From: Dryas octopetala
Taxonomy: Eukaryota; Streptophyta; Magnoliopsida; Rosales; Rosaceae
Assembly: GCA_963921425.1 (NCBI GenBank)
Contig: OY992838.1
Coordinates: 9,486,001 to 9,550,000 of the forward strand
DNA: 64,000 bases
Direction of reading: 5' to 3'
Shown here: positions 49,251 through 60,243 of the stretch, piece by piece
Position numbering within the stretch: position 1 is the stretch's first letter
Layout of the letters: each line of letters opens with the position of its first letter
Notes under the pieces: model-generated
Database searches by the model: none
Told to the model about the DNA's origin: nothing
What the model saw: the letters and a program-made list of their open reading frames with translations, nothing else
Made by a program: the position numbers and the translations under genes

Positions 49251-52200
49251 TCAAGCACTCTCATGTTCAACCAGGGTCAAAAGCATTTTCTCATAATCTC
49301 CATTTGTGTCTTTTTTAATGGCCTGATCCAGAGTGACACTATTCCTTTTGTGGTACTCTTCCTTTATAACCTTCATGTCAACCTCAGCCCTCGTACAGAT
49401 GACTCTGGTGAGAGCTCCTTCATCCGTTCCTAGTTTGTTGATTGCCAGACGAAGGGCCTTCTCAAAATACTTCTCAGGGTGAATCAAGCACTTAATTGTG
49501 GCCCTTAGTATTGCAAGGTACTCATCCTTGGGGTCAGCTTTCAAGTCCTGTACATAGAAATTAACACTCATCAAATCCAAACCTCTTGAAATATAAGAAA
49601 GGAGGTATGCAATGCATTACACTAACAAAAACAAAATTTTAAGAAATTAGAGTAAGCTTTTAAGGTTGGGTTTCTTTTCTTATTTTCTTCCATTAAATTT
49701 TCCTTCTAAAAAGGCCTAGATGATTTTTTACAACAACAATGATAAAATATGATGCAAAGGTCATCATCTTGGTCAACCATTCATGATTCTGTTAATAACT
49801 AACTATACAACTTTAGCATGTTTTCCTTATTCCCAGTCCTTATCTTGAAGCAGAAAACCTATATTCTTTATAAGAAAAGTCTAGCCTTCCGAACTACGAA
49901 GGCATTTTTCAAAGCTGATAACAGAATCATGTAAAGAGCACAAAAAGAAATCTGAGGATACCAGGCCAAAAATAGTTCTATAAAACTCACTTGCATACCT
50001 TATTGATATCATTCCCAAATTCATTTTTGTAGTGATTGAGAGTTGCATTGATCTGCACTTTGCTCCGTGTAGCCAAAATCCTGATAATATCCTCATGATT
50101 GTAGGCCTTGTCCGAGATCTTTTCATGGAGTATCTTAGCCTCTGATTTTGCCAGAGTCATGTTCACCTAATCTCCCTCATATCTATATGCGCTAACAAGA
50201 GGTGCCAAAAGCTGGGAATTGAGAGCAAAGTTAGGCAGTAATTCTCTATTTGGTGCAAGGAGAAAAAACTTCTTAAATGAAATAAAACTTTGATATGGTA
50301 AGTCCATAACAAAATTAACTTGCCCAGAAGAAATTAACTTTGATATAAAATTAAAAAATTTGAAAAAAAGAAGGCATATCAATGGATGACTATATCCAGT
50401 GCCTTTGGTTGAGACTGGGCTAATCCTGTTCCATTGCCACCAGCCATTATATGATTGATCATTTTCACCCACACGTCTGTGGGAAGCTTAGAAACGGTTT
50501 AGGAATTACAGATATGTTATAACCTGTCTTGAAAGTCTATTTTCCTTTAATTTGAAGAAAGCATTTTCATGAATTCAAATGTGAAAAACATCCCTCATCA
50601 TTTACTGCATCTGTTCAAACAAATCGAAATCGTTGCTAAAATGATCACAGTATGAATGTTGTACAGCCTTCTTGGAGTGGGAAAAGACTGCATAGAATTT
50701 TAAAAGTACATTGTTTTTTGTTTTCAAAACAATAGAAAAGGAACTTCATATTCATTTAATACCTAGATAACTCAAGTGGAAAAGTCTTCTATTAGAAGAT
50801 AATCTATACTCCTTCTAGACTGAAAGAGCTATACTGAAGAAGCTGTACCTTGCGAAAGTCCCCAGTTGTGTGGTGTGCAACATCCTCTTCAAGGGACCTC
50901 TTATAGCGAGAATGATAAGCCTGCCTCGCCAAAAGTAGATCATGTGAAGACTTAGAGCAGGCTATTTCCACAAGAACCTGATTGCTTTTAGTCCACTTCT
51001 TTGTTGCCTCATTGGCCAAAAGTGCATCGCGTTCAGCAGGATCAAGTGTCCAAAGCAGTATCACCCTCTGAGTAAGAGAAATTCAGAAAATCAAATATGT
51101 CAGCCCTTTCAACAGATGTGTTTGCTTCCACCCATAAGTTAATTAGCCAAAGATTAAGCTTGTGAAAACTAGTATCATGGATTCTTATCCAATCAGGAAG
51201 AAAAGAAAGCTGAAAACAATGATAGCTTATGCCCTGCCTTGTCTTTGAAGAATCATGGTACGTACCAGCCTATGAAAAATATATGCATTCAAATTAACGC
51301 AACTAATGCAAAAGAAAGTGCATTGCAAAACTGACCTCAAAGTCACTTGAAAGTTCTTTGTCCAATTCCTTGAGGAGATCTTCTCCATAAGCTTCAGCAT
51401 AAGCCTTTCGGATAGCCTTTCTTTGAGCAGCATTTCTATGCCCCAAGATGGATATGATCAAATCCTCATTGGTCCCCCATCCTGCAATCATATCGACAAA
51501 AAATTTAAGATTACATAAAACCAAACAACCTGAACATGAAAGTGAAGATACAACACTGGTCTAAACTATTAACGGTAAAATAATTATTCTCATGTTGGGA
51601 AAATTCATCAAATCAAAGAAGGTACATAGAATGTCCTGGGAAAATTTATGCTGTCAAGAATCAAACAGATCAAATAATTAACTTCACTCTATTGCTTCCT
51701 CTACCAAATGACACGTTTTCTTACAGTAAGAACTGAATAGCCTTCTCTTCCACCAAGGTTTTTGATCATTTACTATTACTCATCCATCACTTTAAACATT
51801 TCATGTCAAAACCATTGTCATTTAAAATCAGATCATCTACAAACCTGCTACAATTTACGTATACCAATTATTATTATTATTTTTTTTCCCAGTAGAATTA
51901 ACCCAAATACATTATCTTCTTCTGATACAAACAGAGATTTGGTGCAGAGTGAAGTGACCAACATGTAAAACAAGCTTAACAGATCATCGTTTAAAAAAGG
52001 CAGGCAATCACATTCACATGGACCATTCTTGCACCAACCCACCAGACCCCACATATATAAAACACCGATCTGACCATTGATCACTGACAGAGTGAATGAG
52101 ATGAATAACAAGACGGCTCATTTTCCATAATCAGATCATTTACGTCATGTTTAACGTTAACAATCGGATCGGTGAAATGGGGTTGGTCGAGAATCAATCT

Positions 52201-52363
52201 TGAAGCGAATTACAAAAGATGGGGCATGTTATGATAGGAGCAAGAAATGATGCGAAGGAGAAAACGATCAGAAAATAAAAGAAGAACCTTTGAAGGCCTT
52301 TTTGAGTTGCTCACAGTCTTCGGATGCAGAAGGAACTTGATTAGGGACATGAAGGGTTGACAT
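49251..52363 (-). pseudogene. Annexin D1-like gene B, complete but with internal TAG
   Basis: Five exons: 52288-52363, 51336-51481, 50849-51067, 49999-50211 and 49251-49547, with GT-AG introns and matching phases; 317 codons including the stop, the usual plant annexin length. Annexins are Ca2+-dependent membrane-binding proteins with four ~70-residue repeats. Repeat 1 has the Ca2+-type GWGTNED, repeat 4 has [10 protein letters not shown], and the ends are MSTLHVPNQVPSASED and VEHESA. Codon 162 reads TAG (50167-50169) in YEGD-x-VNMTLAK, where relatives have Glu; the change needs one base (GAG to TAG). Everything else is intact. The product would stop in repeat 2, unless the TAG is read through or skipped. 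An AG just ahead of GTGAACATG could act as a later acceptor in frame, dropping 15 codons. Confidence 0.85.
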
Positions 52364-52948
52364 CGTAACTTTTACTTTCTGATTCTCTCTCTTTGTAAGA
52401 AAATTGAAACTGAGAAAGGCTGTGTTTGTATATGAGTTTATGACCCTTGGTTTCTATATATATGGTATTTGTAGTATCGCCATTGCAATTACTGCCAGTG
52501 CCACGTCAAATTCAACTTACCTGTTTTTCTTATTAAATTGTTGATTTTGTTTATTAATTTTGAAAATTGAATCGGTTCGTATTGATTTTTAGCTTTGTGG
52601 GGTCTTTTCTTCTCTGTTTGTACAAACTCAAATTCGTCTGTATGTGTTGCTGCATAGCCTGCATTGTCTTGTGGCTAGTCGTTTTGCATATAACATATAG
52701 GCATACAAGACTTAAATGCACTGTATATAAAATATATCAAACCATTATACAAATTTTATACTCTTAAATTTCTCACAAGTAAAAAAACAATCTTTTAACA
52801 TTGAGGCATCCTACATGTAGGGCATTATACAAGAGCGGCACACAAGTGCATGAAATAGATTACAATAAGAAAACATCTAAGAAGAACTTTCCTTCTATGA
52901 AGAAGACTCACACAAAGTGAATGTACGTATAAGAAAGAAGCACATTCC

Positions 52949-53799
52949 TCAGGTAGTCAAACCATGGAGAGCCAGCAATTCACCAAATGTTATCATACGC
53001 AATGGCTTTGACAAATGCAGTCTTTGAGCTGAGAAGTGTAGAGAAACTTGTTTCATTGTTGGACGGGATTGCGGACTGGCATTCAAGCAGGCAAACGCTG
53101 TCTTCACAAGAGAGAGCACTTCCCCTGCTTCTTGATGTGTAGGTGGGAAAATGCGTTGGTCCAAAAACTCCACAATTGGGATTTGATGGCTTGGTAATGC
53201 AGATGAAGACAGAGAGGATGACAATGATGACGATGATGACGACCCTGATGATAAAGATGTGAGAAGATCTCCCGGATGCCTTCCCAAAATTATTTCGAGT
53301 GTTACTACTCCAAAGCTATACACATCGCATTTCTCATTCACTTCCATTGTATAAGCAAGCTCTGCTTAAAGAAAAAGCTCATAACAATGGCATTAATGTT
53401 AGCATATAGATATAACTATTCAATGAAAGTTTACAGAAATTAATTGTATCTTGCATAAATTGTATGATGCTATTAGTGATTACTTAGAAGTGTACACGTT
53501 TAACCTTAATAAACCTCATCCTAACCATGAAAACGAATCATTGGCCTAAAAACAAAAGCATATAATATGTTAAATATACAATAATGTAAGGGAAAATTTT
53601 TAGCAAAATGACTTCAACTATACCTGTTTTGTAGTTGAGGATTCGATTTCACTTTGTTCCAATTAAGGACTATAATTAAATGTTATTGAGATCAAGGAAT
53701 TTCCGTTAAGTTGGTCACATGACCTGCATATGACCAACTTTATGGACAAAATTATTTAACAATTAAAAAATAGTTATAAATAACATTTTAGCTTGGCCA

Positions 53800-53844
<45 letters not shown>

Positions 53845-54057
53845 GTGAACGCCGTCGGCACCCTTTCACCAGCCTCCGATCCAGTGGGTTTTGATTACCT
53901 CAGATCGGGTGGATTTAATTGCTTCGGTGGGTTTTGATCCAGAAAGATCAAATCTTGAAAATCCTTGTGAACCATTCCCAAATCTTTGTTGCGGTGGGTT
54001 TTGATCCAAAAAGATAAGAGTTTTTCTTTGTTTGTTTATGTTTCTCTCTATATCATA

Positions 54058-54090
<33 letters not shown>

Positions 54091-56940
54091 CATTTTAATT
54101 TTTTTTATTATATTTTAGTTTTATTTGTTTAATTATTTTAGTTTTATTTTTTGTAATTAATTTTTTAGAGGAATTGACATTTTTACTCTTAAAAATTGGT
54201 CATGTGCTTGGCACATGATCAATTTTTGACAAAAGTTATAACAGTGTTAAACGAAAAATCATTGATTGAGACTAACAGTTAATTATAGTCCTTAATTAGA
54301 ACAAAGTAAAATCGGAATCCTTAACTGCAAAACAGTGTATAGTTGGAGTCCTTTCTAAAATTTTCTCTAATATAAAAGACATAAAACTACAATATTACCT
54401 GGTGCCACATATCCGTATGTGCCTGCAAGGGTAGTCCAATTACTTGAGTCTGGGTTTAAGAACTTAGCAGTGCCAAAGTCTGCAACACAGCCCTCATATT
54501 CAGAATCCACCAAAATGTTCTTGCTTGATATGTCTCGATGCACAATTGGTGGCAAGCAATCGTGGTGCATGTAGCACAAGGCATGAGCTACACCTTTAAC
54601 AATATTCACTCTTTTACTCCACCCCAATTCTTTAGCTTCATCATCTTTGCTCAATATTGTGGCCAAGCTACCCCTTTCTAGATACTCATATACCAAAAAT
54701 GAGTGCTGTATATGGGAACAAAAACCATAAAGCTTCACAATGTTTCGGTGTCGTATCTCAGTTAGTGCCCTTATTTCATTCAAGAACTCTTTTTGAAAAT
54801 TCTTTTCACCATTGCATAGCAGGTGGAGTTTCTTCACGGCAACTATGTTGGCAGATGACAAATTTGCTTTGAAGACGCTTCCATGTCCTCCCTTCCCGAT
54901 GCAATATTTCGAATCAAAATCCTCGGTTGCCCTTATGATTTCCTCATACATCATTTTTCCGTCAAAGTTTAATATTGAAAAAGAAACCTCTTCAAGCATG
55001 ATGTTTTGTTCTAGATGCTGATGCTTTTTTTTTCTTTCTAGTACAAAGACAAATGTAAATATAGAAGAAAGAAGTAAAATTGCTACCACAAGAGAAAATG
55101 TGATTACAAATATGAGCTTGTGGTACTTCTTTTCCTTTTTTGGGCTATGTTTGCAGGGTTGCAAAGCTCCAACATTGCCGCACAATCCCTTGTTCCCTTG
55201 TAAAGCTTTTTGGGGAGCATTTTGAAATGCGCTGATGTTGGGAAGGGGACCTTCCAAGTCATTGTAGGATATGTCAACATGCGATAAGCCGTGCATGCCT
55301 GTAAAACTTGTTGGAATGAAACCAGAAAGATTATTGTGGGAAAGATTCAACTTCACCAAACTCTCCAAATTGCTCATTGCTGATGGTATCTTACCTCCAA
55401 GCGAGTTGGCACTTAAATCAAGTTGGGTCAAGTGAACTAACTCCCCCAATTGAACTGGAATTCCTTGATTGAACTGGTTGTTGCTCAAATTCAAGTAGAA
55501 TAATTTGACCAAGTTACCCAAAATGCTAGGGATTGAATCATTGAATTTGTTTGTGGACAAGTCGAGATATTCAAGATCAGTCAGTGATCCAAATTCTGAG
55601 GGTACACGACCAGACAGTTGATTGCCACCCAACATCAGCCTCTCTAAAGAAGTCAATCTTCCAAACTCCTTTGGGATCATCCCAACTAAACGATTTGAAG
55701 AAAGATTGAGTTCCTGAATTTGGATTGCGTTGCCAATTTCAGGCGGTATACTACCAGTAAGGTTGTTTCCCCCAATTCGTAAGGTTGTTAAATTTGGGCA
55801 CAATCCCCAGTTGTGTGAGATTTCACCATATAAGTTATTGTCACCAAGATCTATAAAATGAAGATTTGGATAGACACCAAAATCTTCAGATATATTGCCT
55901 GTCAATTGGTTCCCATTAAGACGCAATCTGAATAAGGTCTTGCAGGTTTTGAAGCTTTTGGGGATTGGACCAATCAAATGGTTGTTGTCTACTGTAAAGT
56001 TTGTGAGTTGTCTACCTTGGCAGAGGTTTTGAGGCAAATAACCAACTAATTGATTATCAGACAAGTGCAAGACAGTCAACCTAGTGAGTAAGATTTCTTT
56101 AGGAATTGTGCCAGAAAGCTTATTTGTATGCAGAGAGAGAATGGTAAGATTTCTTAAATCACCTAAGGCTGCTGGGATTGAACCAGAAAGATTGTTTGTA
56201 GAAAAGCTTAATAGCACTAGAGACTTCAAATTTCCTATTTCCGGTGAGATAGGACCAGAAAGTTGATTGCTATGGAGGGATACCCTTGTTAGCTTTTTCA
56301 AGTTTCCAAAATTTGGAGGGATAGGCCCTGTTAAATAGTTGTAGCCCAAGTCTAGATCTACCAGTGACTGCAAGTTCCCTATCTCTTTAGGAATAGTGTC
56401 AGACAACTTATTTGTATCGAGAAAGAGAAAGGTAAGATTTGTTAGTAGACCGATTTCTGGTGGTATTCTCCCAGACAACTGATTGTCAGAGAGATCAAGA
56501 TAAATGAGTTTTGAGAGGGAACTGATCTGAGGTGGGATGGGATCAAAGAGTTGATTGATGCTGAGGTCAACATGTTCAAGATTAGGCAAGGACATGAAAG
56601 AAAATGCATGTAGCGTACCTTGTAAACCAAAGTTGGTAAGGTTTATTCTGGTGACACTTCCAGCGGCGTTGCATGAAATACCAGCCCAAATGCATGGGCT
56701 TGCATTTGAATTTTGATTGGTGGAAGAATTGGTGGCATTGTTACTGGGAAGGTAAGTCCATGAGGTGAGATTATTGAACTGGGTTTGATTTTGAAAGCTG
56801 GCTTTCCATTTAAGAAGAGCCTCTGCTTCAGTAGGAGCAGCAGAAGCAAAAGCAAAGTTTGATGATGAAATCAATTCAACATACAAGATAAGGCAAACTG
56901 CTACAGAGCATGATACTTTTTCGTAAGTTGAAGATGTCAT
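52949..56940 (-). CDS. MIK2-like LRR receptor-like kinase B
   Basis: Two exons, 54399-56940 and 52949-53361, encoding 984 residues. Signal peptide (about 1-34) and an N-terminal cap with CIWAGISC (83-90) come first. About 20 leucine-rich repeats of 24 residues follow, then a single membrane helix at about 609-634. The cytosolic Ser/Thr kinase starts at about 680 (GKGGHGSVF), with Lys703 in [13 protein letters not shown] from 801 and DFG at 821-823; all key residues are present. A Ser-rich insert follows in exon 2. It resembles the MIK2 (MDIS1-interacting receptor-like kinase 2) group, receptors for peptide signals and cell-wall or immune cues; the ligand is unknown. The 1037-base intron holds a MULE-like element. 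It is the intact counterpart of pseudogene A. Confidence 0.92.
53590..54367. mobile_element. MULE-like element inserted in the kinase B intron
   Basis: Terminal inverted repeats of about 100 bases: the left starts GGGAAAATTTTTAGCAAAAT, and the reverse complement of the right reads GAGAAAATTTTAGAAAGGAC. Both continue through CAACTATAC and a 'TTAAGGACTATAATTAA' phrase. The flanks are TAATGTAA (53582-53589) and TAATATAA (54368-54375), an imperfect target duplication. It is absent from the matching intron of copy A (about 170 bases). Inside are a CT run (53806-53845), a triple GGTGGGTTTTGATC phrase and a 30-base T run (54063-54090). No transposase was seen. Confidence 0.85.
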
Positions 56941-59350
56941 GGTTTTTCTTTTTGGTGTATATAATGTTTAGACTACTTCTGGGACTTATTTATTGTGCCA
57001 ATTGCCTTGCGTTAGCTACAATTATTCTATGCCCTGTTGTTGTCTATAATAAATTCATAAGTCTTTAGGGTTTAGATTTGGAAGTCTTTCCAGTATCTTC
57101 TTCAAATTTAATTTCTTGATTAGGATGTATTAAAAGTTTTTGTGGCCATAAAATGAGGGTGTGCATTGGATTAATTGATGCAAGAATTGACAGCATAGAC
57201 ATTTGCACATGCATGACTATGAATGCATTCGCAAGTGGAGGTTGAGGGGAACATTGTCATATACGTTCACTGTTACTAATTTTTCAACAATTTACATTCT
57301 AAGCATTCATGACAATCTGTTCAAGAATTTTATCGAACAAAACATAGTTAAAGTAAGTTCAACCTTCAATGAGGCAAAAATCCCACTTTACGCACACAAA
57401 CAAAGAAAACTATAATCAACGAAAAGGAGACCGAAAAGGAGGAATATAATCAACGATGGATAACTGCAACTCCAAGTAGAATCACAAAAGCAAGCTTTTT
57501 ATGCTCTGCGCATGTCGTCCTTACGTTTTACTGCGGCTGGGGTTCACTCTTCCAATCCTTCTCTTAAAACTCAAACTATACTTGAAATTATTCCCATAAT
57601 ATACTTTTACCGGCCTCATCATCTCCATAATTACATTTTTTTTTACCTTTTCTTTTATCTTTGTTTTGAAAAAATAAAGAATAATTCAAATATTTACAAA
57701 CCATCTTTTGGTCCACTTTAAAAACCATCATATATATGTACCCTTATAATGAGATTAATTCCATTAGGTCCACTTTATAAACCATATTTTGAACACCCAT
57801 TGTAACTATCAAGAATTCTAACATCCACACCTAGCCCGAACAAGATCTTATGCGTGAATCCTTTATACCATATATATATGAAGTTTGTATGGATGAGATC
57901 CTATATGGGAATCCTTTATGCTAATCATATACATGAAGTTTGTCCGGACGAAATATACAAAAATCTTTTACAATAAAAAAGCTTCTTGTATAGAATTGGT
58001 ATAAAGTTAAGACTCAAGTGTATAGGATCCTATACGAACCAAGTGCAGATGACCCGGGTGTGGATACAATAATCACCCATGTAATACTAAGCATATATAT
58101 GAGGTTCCAACTGTACAACACTAATCATCAATATTTTTTAATTTTCTAAGACTTATTTCTTTGAACTTGTGTATGACTTTCTTATAATTAATTGTATTAA
58201 CATTCCACAAATAACATGTACAAAAAACCATGTAAATAACCTTTTTTTTTTGGACATAATTGTTGGTTTCAAATGATTTAATAAAGGCGAGGGTTTGAAG
58301 GTGATCGGCCTGAGCGTCTTATGAACTGTTTCTCTTTGCTTATCATTGTATTTTCTGATTTGGCCTTAATTAATTATAAAAAAAAAAATTAAACAACTCT
58401 CAAATTTTAGTTACTTACTATAATCTACTTACTGAACACACACAGACAGAGATACAACAGTATGTCGTTCCGTATTTTGTTTCAAATTTTTTCTTGATTA
58501 GCTAGGATGGTTTAGCGAAGACTTTGGAGTTTTAAGCATGCTCAACCTGTATTACAACTCTGCTGTCTTAGTTCTCTATTAAATATTTTTGTGGCCTTAA
58601 AATGAGCGTGTGCGTTAGGTTAATTGATTCAAGATTTGACAACCAAAAGGAATCTTCAAGCTCATGTTGCAGATGCATGACTACAAAATTCATTTCCAAG
58701 TTGGGGTTCAGGAGAACCTTCTCATAGACTTTTCGTTGCATGGCTTGTGGGGCTTGTGCATGTCCACTGTTACTAATTAATCAACAAGTCACATCCTAGC
58801 TAAGCATCCATGAAAATCTTTATGCTCCTAGCAAGAAAAAAAAAAGATTATAAATCAAGAATTTTATCGAACAAGACATGGTTAACGTGACGTTCAATTT
58901 CCAATGAGGCAAAAATCTCACATTATACAACAAAAAAAAAAAAAAAAAAAAAAAAAACAACAAAAAGAAAAAAAGAAAAACACATATTGGAATTAGAGTA
59001 GAAGATGACGAATCTTGCCTAATAACTTGGGTCGTGGGGAATTCCTTGGAGTTTTTCATACACTTGTGTCAAAGTCTTTGTCTGTCATCTTCAAAGACTA
59101 AGAACAGCTCATCCACTTGAGTAGAAAAAGAACAAGAACAGGAGAAGAGTGACCTGCACGGCACGCATGTATCAAGAGGGGAATTGCAAAGAGTGAAAAT
59201 TCAAGCAATATAAGAAAATAAGCCATAGAGCATATTTTATCAGAATAAGTTGAAGATGTCATGGTTTATGTTAGTGATGGCCGGGTTCCCCCATCTTGCT
59301 ACTGACCTAATTAAAGCTCAAAATACAAAAGTAAAATATATTTTCTCTCA
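56941..59350. other. Spacer upstream of kinase B
   Basis: This is the promoter side of kinase B. It aligns to the unit A spacer except for about 1.2 kb present only here (about 57533-58745), in which no gene is recognised. A long A run lies at about 58931-58956. The duplicated phrases seen in unit A recur (57258-57395 and 58755-58935), as does the kinase-start relic near 59247-59265. Confidence 0.6.
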
Positions 59351-60105
59351 TACTGATTACATACTTGGCTACCTCCTATATATAGCAATCAACCAATTCA
59401 TATATTCCTCTAGCCCTTAACAGTGTCAACGTCTTTGTCTCTTATATTCACAGTAAATTCACTTATATATGTTCCTCAATGAGGTTAGGTGCAAATTGTT
59501 TTCTGTTTTGGGCCTTTGGCCCCAAGTCACCCAAAAAAAAAAAAAAAATTAAGATGCAAATGTTGCATTTCTTGTTAAATTTAATGAAATGAAATTGATA
59601 GCAGTAGTGAGAGTGTTATTTGATGAAATTGATAGAAGTGAGAGAGGGGTTTGAGATGTGTCCCATACCTGGGGGTGCTTGAAAATGTTTTTCTTTGGTC
59701 CATGGACTTGATTCAGGAATTAATTGACTGCACAAGGGAATCTTTAGGTGCCAATTAACAATCATTCAATCAATTTTTTTTTGTTTCCTAGTATGTTCAT
59801 GTTGTGCCTACTGAGAGAGTGAAGGGATTGGATTTGGGCTCAATTTAATGGTCGTGTCTAAGGTTTCGGACTCGAGCCTGGTCCACGTTCTAGTGCCTCA
59901 AAATATGCAAATAACCCCTACGTTGGTTAATTTTTTGGTACAATTTCTTTTTGGAAATTTTTTTTTATCAATAATCCAATAGCTAGTTAGTCACAAATCT
60001 GATATTTTAGGTTCACTTTTCTGATTTGTCTCTTAAAGCCCAACTATAATTTCAGATAAAAAAAAAAAGTTTACGTTAATTTACCTGATCTTTTAAATTT
60101 ATTCT
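59351..60105. other. Intergenic region, no gene recognised
   Basis: Right flank of the tandem duplication. AT-rich, with short A and T runs. No open frame of note. Confidence 0.5.
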
Positions 60106-60243
60106 GATGAGAGTTGCATTGATCTGTGCTTTGCTCCGTGTAGCCAAACTCCTGATGATATCCTCATGATTGTAGCCAATTCATGGACAGAAATAAGAGT
60201 ACGTACATCTGGTACTTATTTATAGTGCTAACTGCCCTGCATT
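60106..60243 (-). pseudogene. Third annexin relic fused to kinase promoter fragment
   Basis: On the minus strand the sequence encodes HEDIIRSLATRSKAQINATL, part of annexin exon 4 (bases about 60114-60177), with a handful of changes from copies A and B. Beside it, about 60207-60240, is a stretch like the region just upstream of the kinases (GGTACTTATTTATAGTGCTA; compare GGGACTTATTTATAGTGCCA at 47226). The sequence between these marks is deleted. A CACTA element begins directly after it. Confidence 0.75.

Larger units (their letters stand above)
48421..59350. repeat. Tandem duplication, unit B (annexin + LRR kinase)
   Basis: This is the longer, better-preserved unit. The A/B junction lies at about 48419-48428 with microhomology TTATA: the end phrase of the unit (CATACTGATTA) runs directly into the start phrase (TATAGAGCCAATCGG). 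After 59350 the sequence diverges from the junction, marking the old right border. Confidence 0.92.
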
